From: Amphiplicatus metriothermophilus
GTDB taxonomy: Bacteria; Pseudomonadota; Alphaproteobacteria; Caulobacterales; Parvularculaceae
Reading direction: 5' to 3'
NCBI RefSeq assembly: GCF_900199215.1
Contig: NZ_FZQA01000002.1
Coordinates: forward strand, 571,501 to 635,500
DNA: 64,000 nucleotides
Made by a program: the position numbers and the translations under genes. Every line of letters starts with the position of its first letter. Position 1 is the first letter of the stretch. Of this stretch, positions 35,773-43,587 are shown piece by piece. The notes beneath the pieces were generated by a model. The model made no database searches. It saw only the letters and a list, made by a program, of their open reading frames with translations, and had not been told where the DNA came from.

Positions 35773-37030
35773 TCGCGACAGCGGCGGGAGGCGCGTCGGC
35801 GACCGTGTGATCGTGCACGATGCGCCAAGCGCCGTCGATCCGACGCATCACCAGCGTGAAGGCGCCGGCGCCGTTCCCTTCAGCGCGTTCGAGCAGAAAG
35901 CGGCCGACCACGATCGCCACATCGTCCTCGATCATCTGCACGTCGAGATTTTCGAAGCTCAGATAGCCGAGAGAATCGCCCTGTCCGTAACGCTCGCGAT
36001 AGCGTTTCAGGGCGGCTGCCCATCCCCTGGATACGCTCGATCCCGACACGAAACGCATATCCGGGCTGTTCCAGTAGACCTTCATAAAGGCCTCCAGATC
36101 GCCGTCATTCCATGCCGCCGCCTGGGCTTCCAGCGTGGCCCGGATGACCTCAGGCGCAGAACGAAGGCGCGCCGGCCGAGCCGGTTTATCCGCGACAGGA
36201 GGCGCGGCCGGCGAAATTATCGTCTCAGGCGATTGGTCTTCGCCCCCGGTCGTTTCCGGGATGACAGGCTCGTCCTCGGCAAACCGCGGCTCAATCGTAT
36301 CGGGCGCGCGGCCGGGCGTAATGGGCGGCTCTTCCGGGCTTGCGCCGACAAGCTTGCCGGCCGAAACCTCGCGCGGCGCGGTCCGAACCTGTCCTTCAGC
36401 CGCCGCCGCTGGCGTCGGCGTCAGAGGGGTGGGCCCGCGCATGGCGTCTCCGCGCGCGGGGTCGGAAGGCTCCCCGCTGATCCGCGCGCCGTCCGCCAAT
36501 TCGTCGGGAAGCGTTGCGTCGGCTGGAACCGCATCGGCGCCCGGCCCGTCGCCGCGAGGGGAGTCCAACGAAGGCGGCGGAGCAAGCGCTTCGGAGCCGA
36601 ATGAGTCGAGAATTGGCGGCTCATCTTCCGACGGCTCCGAAGAGGGCTCGGAAGACGTCGCATTCGCTGGCGGCTCCCCCGCCGGGAGGCCTTCTGCGAA
36701 CGCCGCCTCTTCCCTAACCCCGGCTTCGGCGGGCAAATCCGCCGGCGTCGCCTTTCCGCATGTGAAACCCGCCGCGACAAGCGACGCCGCAAGCGCGCGC
36801 GCGCGTTCGCCGCAGAAACCGGCGTCGTTGTCAGCGTGGTAAGGCACTGAAACATTCGTTCCGGCGTCGCGCACATAGCGCACGTCGCAGGCCGCGCCGA
36901 CCTCCCCCGGCACGAGCACGGAAATCGTACGTTCATCTTCACCGCGCACGCATTTCTGCGTGGCCGTCTCGGCCTGCGCCGCGCCCGCCGCCGCAACGCC
37001 AAGGCCTGCGCAAAGCATGATCCGACGCAT
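35762..37030 (-). CDS. Secreted protein with C-terminal DUF4440/SnoaL-like (NTF2-fold) domain
   Basis: The ATG at 37030 (422 aa) follows an excellent AGGAGGGGAG. A signal peptide (1-20, AAQA) leads to a small N-terminal domain with four Cys ('TQKCVRGEDERTISV', 'AACDVRYV', 'AGFCGERAR', 'GFTCGKA'), suggesting disulfides. A long acidic and Pro-rich linker (about 100-285) is of low complexity. The C-terminal domain (about 290-415) matches DUF4440: 'AQAAAWNDGDLEAFMKVYW', 'LKRYRERYG' and 'WRIVHDHTV'. A periplasmic or extracellular role is likely; function unknown. Its 3' end overlaps apbC by 11 bases. Confidence 0.82.
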   Translation of the reverse strand: MRRIMLCAGLGVAAAGAAQAETATQKCVRGEDERTISVLVPGEVGAACDVRYVRDAGTNVSVPYHADNDAGFCGERARALAASLVAAGFTCGKATPADLPAEAGVREEAAFAEGLPAGEPPANATSSEPSSEPSEDEPPILDSFGSEALAPPPSLDSPRGDGPGADAVPADATLPDELADGARISGEPSDPARGDAMRGPTPLTPTPAAAAEGQVRTAPREVSAGKLVGASPEEPPITPGRAPDTIEPRFAEDEPVIPETTGGEDQSPETIISPAAPPVADKPARPARLRSAPEVIRATLEAQAAAWNDGDLEAFMKVYWNSPDMRFVSGSSVSRGWAAALKRYRERYGQGDSLGYLSFENLDVQMIEDDVAIVVGRFLLERAEGNGAGAFTLVMRRIDGAWRIVHDHTVADAPPAAVAIKD

Positions 37031-37146
37031 TGCTCCCCTCCTAATCGTCGCCTGCGACGCTCCGGCCGCCCTCCGTAAGGAAGAATAAGGGGTGTCGCGG
37101 TCCGGCGCGACCTCCAGACTCGCGTCGGTCGGCGAATTTTTCGTTG

Positions 37147-37683
37147 CTAGACAGGCGCTTGGAGGCGGTCGAGGATGAAAAAATCGCAAGCATGGTCGTT
37201 TTTCGCCCCGGCTTCGCAGCCGCCGGCGCAAACTTCCCGCCAGTCGTCCCGATTGAGGACAGGAAACGTCGCCTCACCCTCGACGTCCGTAGCGACGCGC
37301 GTAAGGTAAATGCGCCCGGCGAGCGGCAGCGCCTGGCGGTAGATCTGCGCCCCGCCGATGACGCAGATTTCGTCAGCGCCCACTTGTTCGGCGCGGGCTT
37401 TCGCCTCGAGCAGGGCCGCCTCCAGAGAGTCTGCGCAAATAACGCGTTCGGCCCGCCAGCCATGCTGGCGCGTCACAACGATATTGTCCCGTCCGGGGAG
37501 CGCCCTGCCGATGCTGTCGAAGGTCTTCCGCCCCATGACGATCGGCTTGCCCATGGTGACGCGCTTGAACCATTTGAGATCATCTGCGATGCGCCAGGGC
37601 AGGCGTCCGCCGGCGCCGATCACGCCGTTACGTGCCGCCGCCACTACGAGCGCGATCCGCGGATGTGAAACATCCCGACTCAC
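37147..37683 (-). CDS. folA: Dihydrofolate reductase
   Basis: The 178-residue product contains '[22 protein letters not shown]' with the active-site acid after the Trp, '[16 protein letters not shown]' and '[13 protein letters not shown]', all standard for DHFR, which regenerates tetrahydrofolate. It starts at GTG, overlapping the thyA stop by four bases (GTGA), so the two are translated together. ThyA consumes the cofactor that DHFR regenerates. Confidence 0.95.
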   Translation of the reverse strand: MSRDVSHPRIALVVAAARNGVIGAGGRLPWRIADDLKWFKRVTMGKPIVMGRKTFDSIGRALPGRDNIVVTRQHGWRAERVICADSLEAALLEAKARAEQVGADEICVIGGAQIYRQALPLAGRIYLTRVATDVEGEATFPVLNRDDWREVCAGGCEAGAKNDHACDFFILDRLQAPV

Positions 37684-38474
37684 ACCGCCACCGGCGCCTT
37701 GATATGCGGCTGGGCTTCGTAGCCTTCGATGACGATGTCGTCATAGCGGAAGTCGAAAAGGTCCTGTACGGCCGGATTGAGCTTCAGCCGCGGCGGCGGC
37801 CACGGCTCGCGACGGAGCTGCTCTCGCGCCTGCACGAAATGATTGTGATAAAGATGCGCGTCGCCCAGCGTGTGAACGAAATCGCCCGGCTTCAAACCGG
37901 TCACATGCGCGATCATGTGGGTCAGCAGCGCATAGGAGGCGATGTTGAACGGCACGCCGAGAAAAATGTCGCCGGAGCGTTGATAGAGCTGGCAGGAAAG
38001 CCTGCCTTCCGCAACGAAGAACTGAAACAGGCAGTGGCAGGGCGGCAGAGCCATGGACTCCACGTCGGCCGGATTCCATGCGCTGACGACGAGCCGGCGC
38101 GAATAAGGATTGCGTTTTATTTCTGAAACAAGCCAGGCGATCTGATCGATCGAGCCACCGTCAGGGGCGGCCCAGGATCGCCACTGCTTGCCGTAAACCG
38201 GCCCCAGATCGCCCTTTTCATCGGCCCATTCGTTCCAGATGCTGACACCGTTCTCCTTAAGGTAGCGGATGTTCGTATCGCCCGAGAGAAACCAGAGCAG
38301 TTCGTGCACGATGGATTTGACATGCAGCTTCTTGGTCGTGAGCAACGGAAAGCCTTCCGTCAGGTCGAATCGCATCTGATAGCCGAAGATCGAGCGCGCG
38401 CCGACGCCGGTCCGATCCGGCCGATCGACGCCTTCTTCAAGCGCGCGGCGCAAAAGGTCGAGATATTGCTTCAT
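37680..38474 (-). CDS. thyA: Thymidylate synthase (folate-dependent)
   Basis: The 264-residue enzyme converts dUMP to dTMP using methylenetetrahydrofolate. The catalytic Cys lies in [10 protein letters not shown], and '[16 protein letters not shown]', '[14 protein letters not shown]'-type helix (here [14 protein letters not shown]) and '[21 protein letters not shown]' are diagnostic. It is the first gene of the thyA-folA pair, divergent from the DUF4153 gene. Confidence 0.98.
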   Translation of the reverse strand: MKQYLDLLRRALEEGVDRPDRTGVGARSIFGYQMRFDLTEGFPLLTTKKLHVKSIVHELLWFLSGDTNIRYLKENGVSIWNEWADEKGDLGPVYGKQWRSWAAPDGGSIDQIAWLVSEIKRNPYSRRLVVSAWNPADVESMALPPCHCLFQFFVAEGRLSCQLYQRSGDIFLGVPFNIASYALLTHMIAHVTGLKPGDFVHTLGDAHLYHNHFVQAREQLRREPWPPPRLKLNPAVQDLFDFRYDDIVIEGYEAQPHIKAPVAV

Positions 38475-38589
38475 GGGCGGGCGAATCTATTGCTGCGGGC
38501 GTATTGTAACAGCGGACGAAACCTGGTCACGGGCCTATCGGCGCGCGCGCGCAAGGATGGTAGGCTCTCATCTGCAGGGAGGGGCGGGC

Positions 38590-40086
38590 ATGACATCGGC
38601 GAATAACGAGCGCAAGGGACCTGGTTTTGCCCTTTTCGGCCTTGCGACCGGCGCAGCGGCGGGCCTCGCCGGCTACGCGGTCGTCGAATTGTGGGCCGAT
38701 CGGGCCGCGGACGAACGCGGCCCGCTGACGGTCTTCGCCTTTCTCGCCGCTTTCACGGCGGCGTTTCTGCTGCTCGCCGAACGCAAGCGGATCGCCTGGG
38801 CGGCCGCGCCCGCCTTGGCGATTGCGGGCGTACTGGCGATCCCGACCTGGTTCATGCTGGGCGCGGCCGCCCCGGAGGCGAATCTCAACGAATTTCCTGT
38901 GCGGTTCTGGTTTTTGATCGGCGCGCCGCTGGCCGCCTATGTAATGACGACGCTCGCCAAGGCGGCTCTCGAAGAGGGCGTCCCGCCCGGCTATTCGACG
39001 GTGTTTTTTCACGGCCTCACCCTGCCGCTGATCTATGCGGGCGCGTCGTTGTTCGCCGTCTTGGCGATCCTTCTGCTTTTCGCCTGGGCCGCGCTTCTGC
39101 GCGCCATGAACGTCGACTTTTTCCACAACATATTTCAGGAGGCGTGGTTTATCCTGCCTTTTTCAGGCGCAGTGGGCGGGGCGGCGATCGCCATGATGCG
39201 CGGCCTCGAATCGGTTCTGGGCGCGCTGCGATTCATTCTTCTTCTGTTCTGCCGGATCGCCATGCCGATCACGGCGGTTTTTTCGCTTACCTTCCTGCTC
39301 GTGCTCGCAACGAACGGCCCTGCGCCGATCTTCGAGAAGCCTTATCCCGCCGCAATCATGCTCGCCCTCGCCTTCGCCGGAATGCTGATCTTCAACGGCG
39401 TCTACCAGAACGGCGAAGGCGGTCCGCCGCCGCTCTGGCTGCGCGTTTCGTCCATCGCGGCGCTCATCGCTTTCCCGGTTTACGCCGGCCTTGCCGCCTA
39501 TGCGCTGTGGCTGAGGATCGACGATTACGGCCTGACGCCGCCGCGGGTCATCGGGCTCGCCGCAAGCGGCCTCGCCGCGGCTTACAGCCTTGTCTGCCTC
39601 GCCGGCCTCATCACCGAAGCGCGCTGGCGGGGCGAGCGTTGGATGCCCCTGGTGGGCCAGTTCAACGTAGTCATGGCCGGCGCCTGGGCGCTCGTCCTCA
39701 TCCTTCTCGCCACGCCCCTGCTGGATCCATGGGCGATGAGCGCGAAAAGCCAGGAGACGCTTTTGCGCCAAAGCAGGATTTCGCCAGAGGAGTTCGATTT
39801 CGGCTATTTGCGCTTCAAGCTTGGCGCGCACGGAACCCGCGTGCTCGAACGGCTCGCCGCGATAGAAGATCATCCCGAAGCCGCTCTCATCCGCAGGGGC
39901 GCGGAAAAGGCTCTAAGGGCCGAAAATCGCTGGGCTTATGAAAACGACGGCCGCGCCCCGACGCCCGCGCCGCGCGATCGGGCGGACCGGCCGGGCCCGC
40001 CGACGGACGTGGAAGACCTGCCGCTCAATCCGGCGGAGCCTGGAGAACGCGATGCGCGCCCCGAGAGCGAAGCGTCGCACCCCTGA
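38590..40086 (+). CDS. DUF4153 family multi-pass membrane protein
   Basis: The ATG at 38590 (498 aa) follows GGAGGGG. About ten to eleven transmembrane helices fill residues 12-400, with family features 'FFHGLTLPLIYAGASLFAVLA' and 'NGVYQNG'. The last 90 residues form a soluble tail ('SPEEFDFGYLRFKLGAHGTRVLERLAAIEDHP') and a Pro/Arg/Asp-rich end. DUF4153 proteins have no established function. No operon partner is evident: thyA is divergent and the next gene convergent. Confidence 0.85.
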   Translation: MTSANNERKGPGFALFGLATGAAAGLAGYAVVELWADRAADERGPLTVFAFLAAFTAAFLLLAERKRIAWAAAPALAIAGVLAIPTWFMLGAAAPEANLNEFPVRFWFLIGAPLAAYVMTTLAKAALEEGVPPGYSTVFFHGLTLPLIYAGASLFAVLAILLLFAWAALLRAMNVDFFHNIFQEAWFILPFSGAVGGAAIAMMRGLESVLGALRFILLLFCRIAMPITAVFSLTFLLVLATNGPAPIFEKPYPAAIMLALAFAGMLIFNGVYQNGEGGPPPLWLRVSSIAALIAFPVYAGLAAYALWLRIDDYGLTPPRVIGLAASGLAAAYSLVCLAGLITEARWRGERWMPLVGQFNVVMAGAWALVLILLATPLLDPWAMSAKSQETLLRQSRISPEEFDFGYLRFKLGAHGTRVLERLAAIEDHPEAALIRRGAEKALRAENRWAYENDGRAPTPAPRDRADRPGPPTDVEDLPLNPAEPGERDARPESEASHP

Positions 40087-40101
40087 TCGGCCGCCCGCCG
40101 C

Positions 40102-40329
40102 CTATTCGCGCATCTGAACTTTACGGGTGGGACCATGATAGTCCGCCACCCCTTGCGCTAAGGCGTAACAGGCCAGCCGCACCGCCAGAGGAATCTTGAC
40201 CTTTTCGCCGTCGCGCTCGCCCTTTTCGTAGTACTGGATCATGCGCCGCTTGAGGCCGAGGGCGTGCGCTGCATCCTTTTGGGACAGCTTTAGGGACTTT
40301 CGCCATTTCTTGAAGTCCGCCGGCTCCAT
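40102..40329 (-). CDS. Small helix-turn-helix (XRE-like) DNA-binding protein
   Basis: The ATG at 40329 (75 aa) is preferred; an ATG five codons further up is possible. 'DFKKWRKSLKLSQKDAAHALGL' and 'MIQYYEKGER' form an XRE-type HTH (about 4-40); the last 30 residues form a basic tail. It is likely a stand-alone regulator. It is divergent from the tmRNA gene, about 120 bases away, and convergent with the DUF4153 gene. Targets are unknown. Confidence 0.78.
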   Translation of the reverse strand: MEPADFKKWRKSLKLSQKDAAHALGLKRRMIQYYEKGERDGEKVKIPLAVRLACYALAQGVADYHGPTRKVQMRE

Positions 40330-40449
40330 GATCCCGCCCTGCATGACGCGCCCGGCGCGGCGCCAGCGCATTTAATGCACGGAAGTTGTTACAGTCGTTT
40401 GACAGAGGCCGACTTTTTCCGGGGCGCCCTTCAAAAACCGCCGTTCAGG

Positions 40450-40800
40450 CGTTACATAGGGAGCGCCGGTTTCGGCCGGCTATGGCGATAAAGGACTCGT
40501 GCAATAAGCGCATCGGACCCGGGGGCGGTACCCGGCGGCTCCACCAAAGCCTCTCCCCGTCTGCGGCCGGGGGATTTCGGCGGGGCCGAAATAGGATCGA
40601 CGAGCGTGTAAAGACGAGATCTTCGCCCGGATGGCCTCCGTTATTGGGCCGCTCCAAATAGTTGCCAACGACAACTATCGGGAAGAGCTCGCTCTCGCTG
40701 CGTAATGCGGCTGAGCTGCTCGCTTTGAAGTCCTAGCCCCCTTCCAGGGCCAGGCGGGGTTCGGGAGCACCTGGCAACAGAAGCTCCCACTTTCATCTCG
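40450..40800 (+). ncRNA. ssrA: Transfer-messenger RNA, circularly permuted two-piece form
   Basis: The acceptor piece comes first: CGGCTCC (40536-40542) followed by ACCA ending at 40546. The coding piece starts with GGGGCCG (40582-40588); the two form a perfect 7-bp acceptor stem with one G-U pair. A T-arm stem CCGGG/CCCGG (40519-40523, 40531-40535) adjoins it. The proteolysis tag is read at 40664-40702 as ANDNYREELALAA and ends at TAA (40703-40705). A hairpin GGGAGC/GCTCCC (40763-40788) lies near the 3' end of the coding piece. The permuted layout is typical of alphaproteobacteria, where the piece between is removed. The outer ends are approximate. It rescues stalled ribosomes with SmpB; the next gene encodes SspB, which binds this tag. 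Confidence 0.93.
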
Positions 40801-40994
40801 CGGCTGTTGGTTTGGGATCGCCTCTCCTCGCGGGCGAAAGGACAAGGCTATAAGCGTTTCCCCTCGGCGCAGACATTCTGTCCGGCGGGACATGACGAAG
40901 CGGTCATTTTTCGCAAGCCAGCCGCCTGACAAAACCGCAAATGCGGTCTAGGTATTTCTGCAGACAGCCGATACTAGGCGTTGGGGATCAGTCC

Positions 40995-41474
40995 GTGAGC
41001 GACGTCGAAATCGATTACGAATATCTGACCCAGAAGGCGCTCAAGGGCGTGTTGCGAGACGTTCTGGAGATGACGCGCGAATTGGGCGAGCCGCCGGGCG
41101 AGCATCATTTCTACATTGAGTTTCTCACCGACGCGCCCGGCGTCGAGATTCCGGACTTCCTGCGGGAGAGCTATCCCGAACGCATGACCATCGTGCTGCA
41201 ACACCAGTTCGCCAATCTCGCCGTCTCCGAGGAGGCGTTCGAAGTCACGTTGTGGTTCAAGGGCCGCGAGGCGCGCCTGCGCGTGCCGTTCGAGGCGGTG
41301 GCGAGCTTCGCCGATCCGAGCGTGCAATTCGGGATGCGTTTCCTAGCCCCCGCCGAAGCGCGCGAGGCCGAGCAGCCTGAATCCGCAGCCCCTGCGCCTG
41401 ACCCCGATGAGACGAAAAACGCTGCGGACGCCGGCGCCGAGGTGGTCAGCATCGACGCCTTCCGGAAGAAATAG
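40995..41474 (+). CDS. sspB: ClpXP adaptor SspB (alphaproteobacterial type)
   Basis: The GTG at 40995 (159 aa) is chosen because it begins directly with the conserved 'VSDVEIDYEYLTQKALKGVLRDVL'. The SspB core covers about residues 8-125: 'FYIEFLTDAPGVEIPDFL', 'MTIVLQHQFANLAVSEEAFEVTLWFKG' and 'RLRVPFEAVASFADPSVQFGMRF'. A disordered acidic linker (about 120-148) ends in 'EVVSIDAFRKK', the short C-terminal peptide that docks on ClpX. SspB delivers ssrA-tagged proteins to ClpXP. It lies about 200 bases downstream of the tmRNA gene, on the same strand. Confidence 0.93.
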   Translation: MSDVEIDYEYLTQKALKGVLRDVLEMTRELGEPPGEHHFYIEFLTDAPGVEIPDFLRESYPERMTIVLQHQFANLAVSEEAFEVTLWFKGREARLRVPFEAVASFADPSVQFGMRFLAPAEAREAEQPESAAPAPDPDETKNAADAGAEVVSIDAFRKK

Positions 41475-41563
41475 CCGCGCGTGCAACTCCCCTCGCCTTG
41501 CCGGGCGCGAGCGCGCTGGGTACATGAGCCCGGCGAACGGTTCCCAATCTCAGCAAGGCGCCC

Positions 41564-42955
41564 ATGACCAGGACACGCACTGAAACCGACAGCTTCGGCC
41601 CTATCGAGGTTCGCGCCGACCGCTACTGGGGCGCGCAGGCCGAGCGCTCGCGCAACAATTTCAAAATCGGCTGGGAGAAGCAGCCCGCGCCGATCGTGCG
41701 CGCGCTCGGCATCGTCAAGCGCGCCGCAGCCGAAACCAACATAGCGCTGGGCAAGCTTGACCCCAAGCTCGGCGAGGCGATCGTCAAGGCCGCGCAGGAG
41801 GTGATCGAAGGCAAGCTGGACGACCATTTCCCGCTGTCGGTGTGGCAAACGGGCTCCGGCACGCAATCGAACATGAACGCCAACGAGGTGATCGCCAACC
41901 GTGCGATAGAGCTGCTCGGCGGCGAGATCGGCTCGAAAAAGCCGATCCATCCTAATGACCACGTCAATATGAGCCAGTCGTCGAACGACACCTTTCCGAC
42001 GGCGATGCATATTGCGTGCGCGGAGGAAATCCATCGCCGCCTACTGCCCGCCCTGCAGAAGCTGCGCAACGCGCTCAACGACAAGGCGCAGGCCTGGAAA
42101 GACATCATCAAGATCGGCCGCACGCACACGCAGGACGCAACGCCTCTCACCCTGGGCCAGGAGTTCTCCGGCTACGCCAAGCAGGTCGAGAACGGGATCG
42201 CGCGCGTCGAGCAGACCCTGCCGGGCCTGATGGAGCTCGCTCAGGGCGGCACCGCGGTCGGCACCGGCCTGAACGCGCCGAAAGGCTTCGCGGAGATGGT
42301 CGCCGACAAAATCGCCGCAATCACACAGCTTCCTTTCAGGACCGCGCCTAACAAGTTCGAGGCGCTCGCCGCCCACGACGCCATGGTGATGAGCCACGGC
42401 GCGATCGCTACGGTCGCAGCTTCTCTCTTCAAGATCGCCAACGACATCCGCTTTTTAGGATCGGGTCCTCGCGCCGGCCTTGGCGAGCTCGCCTTGCCCG
42501 AGAACGAGCCCGGCTCATCCATCATGCCGGGCAAAGTCAATCCGACCCAGTGCGAAGCTATGACCCAGGTTTGCGCTCACGTCATGGGCAATAACGCCGC
42601 CATCGTCTTCGCCGGCAGCCAGGGTCATTTCGAGCTCAACGTCTACAATCCGATGATGGCCTACAACTTTCTTCAGTCCGTGCGCCTCATCGCCGACGCC
42701 GCCGTGTCGTTCACAGACAATTGCGTCGTCGGCATCGAGCCGCGCCTCGACAATATAAAGGCCGGCGTCGAGCGCTCGCTAATGCTGGTGACCGCTCTCG
42801 CCCCCCATATCGGCTATGACAAAGCCGCAGAGATCGCCAAGGCCGCCCACAAGAACGGCACGACTCTCAAGGAAGAGGCCGTCCGTCTCGGCTACGTCGC
42901 GGCCGAGGACTATGATCGCATCGTGCGCCCCGAGAAGATGATCGCGCCGGAATAG
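41564..42955 (+). CDS. fumC: Fumarate hydratase class II
   Basis: The 463-residue TCA-cycle enzyme interconverts fumarate and malate. '[13 protein letters not shown]', '[11 protein letters not shown]', '[20 protein letters not shown]' and the lyase signature [13 protein letters not shown] are all present. Length is standard for class II, which uses no iron-sulfur cluster. The ATG at 41564 follows an AAGG. A 90-base gap after sspB suggests a separate promoter. Confidence 0.98.
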   Translation: MTRTRTETDSFGPIEVRADRYWGAQAERSRNNFKIGWEKQPAPIVRALGIVKRAAAETNIALGKLDPKLGEAIVKAAQEVIEGKLDDHFPLSVWQTGSGTQSNMNANEVIANRAIELLGGEIGSKKPIHPNDHVNMSQSSNDTFPTAMHIACAEEIHRRLLPALQKLRNALNDKAQAWKDIIKIGRTHTQDATPLTLGQEFSGYAKQVENGIARVEQTLPGLMELAQGGTAVGTGLNAPKGFAEMVADKIAAITQLPFRTAPNKFEALAAHDAMVMSHGAIATVAASLFKIANDIRFLGSGPRAGLGELALPENEPGSSIMPGKVNPTQCEAMTQVCAHVMGNNAAIVFAGSQGHFELNVYNPMMAYNFLQSVRLIADAAVSFTDNCVVGIEPRLDNIKAGVERSLMLVTALAPHIGYDKAAEIAKAAHKNGTTLKEEAVRLGYVAAEDYDRIVRPEKMIAPE

Positions 42956-43094
42956 AACTCCGCCGGGCTTGATCCGCTTCCATCCCCGATAGCCAAGCAT
43001 GATCGACATGGACTAAATCTTGCTGAGGGACAAGAGAAAGCCGCCGGCAGGAGCCGGCGGCCCGACCTCCTTGGACCGGGTGATGGGGTTAACC

Positions 43095-43313
43095 ATGTCA
43101 GAGACGAAATCGCCAAGTCAGACTCGGCTTCTGCTGGCGCAGTTCCTGTTCGCCAACAACATCGATGTCGAGACCCTTTACAAGGCGCTCGGCGCCGACC
43201 TCGCCGAATGCGACAACGAGGCCGTCTCTCACATGGCCGGCATCATCGACGGCATCACGCTCGCAACGGCGAAAATCCGCGAACACGGTCTCGAAGAGTG
43301 GGCGAAGCGCTGA
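43095..43313 (+). CDS. Small conserved-looking protein of unknown function
   Basis: The ATG at 43095 (72 aa) follows GGGGTTAACC. The product is hydrophilic and predicted helical ('QTRLLLAQFLFANNIDVETLYKALG', 'ECDNEAVSHMAGIIDGITLATAKI'), with one Cys and no membrane segment. Its codon use matches its neighbours. It lies between fumC and a ribbon-helix-helix gene on the same strand. I recognise no family; a role in regulation is possible given its size but not shown. Confidence 0.6.
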   Translation: MSETKSPSQTRLLLAQFLFANNIDVETLYKALGADLAECDNEAVSHMAGIIDGITLATAKIREHGLEEWAKR

Positions 43314-43365
43314 CGCCTCGGACCATGCGCTTGCCCGCCAGGCGGCGTTCTGTTGTTAAAGGCGG

Positions 43366-43587
43366 ATGCGCAAACGCTCTTTCGCCATTAAAGGCCACCG
43401 GACAAGCGTCGCTCTGGAGCCCGAATTCTGGGAGGCGCTTGAAGCGCTCGCGCGCCGGGAGGGCCTGTCTCTTTCCGCCCTTATTGCGAGGATCGACCGG
43501 GAAAGACTCAAGCGCGATCCGCAGCCGGGCCTTGCGTCGGCGCTGCGGGTTTTCGCTCTCGACAGGCTCCGCGCGCAAGACGGTTAG
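43366..43587 (+). CDS. Ribbon-helix-helix domain protein
   Basis: The 73-residue product matches the RHH_4-like family: 'RKRSFAIKGHRTSVALEPEFWEALEALARREG' gives the beta-strand followed by helix A, and 'LSLSALIARIDRERL' helix B. These proteins are presumed DNA-binding dimers. It is 52 bases downstream of the small unknown protein and ends in a four-base overlap with the convergent glnE. Its target genes are unknown. Confidence 0.82.
   Translation: MRKRSFAIKGHRTSVALEPEFWEALEALARREGLSLSALIARIDRERLKRDPQPGLASALRVFALDRLRAQDG

Noticed and set aside
41171-42034. 287-codon minus-strand frame across sspB and fumC
   Set aside because: It overlaps two firmly identified genes in the opposite strand and contains no conserved sequence.
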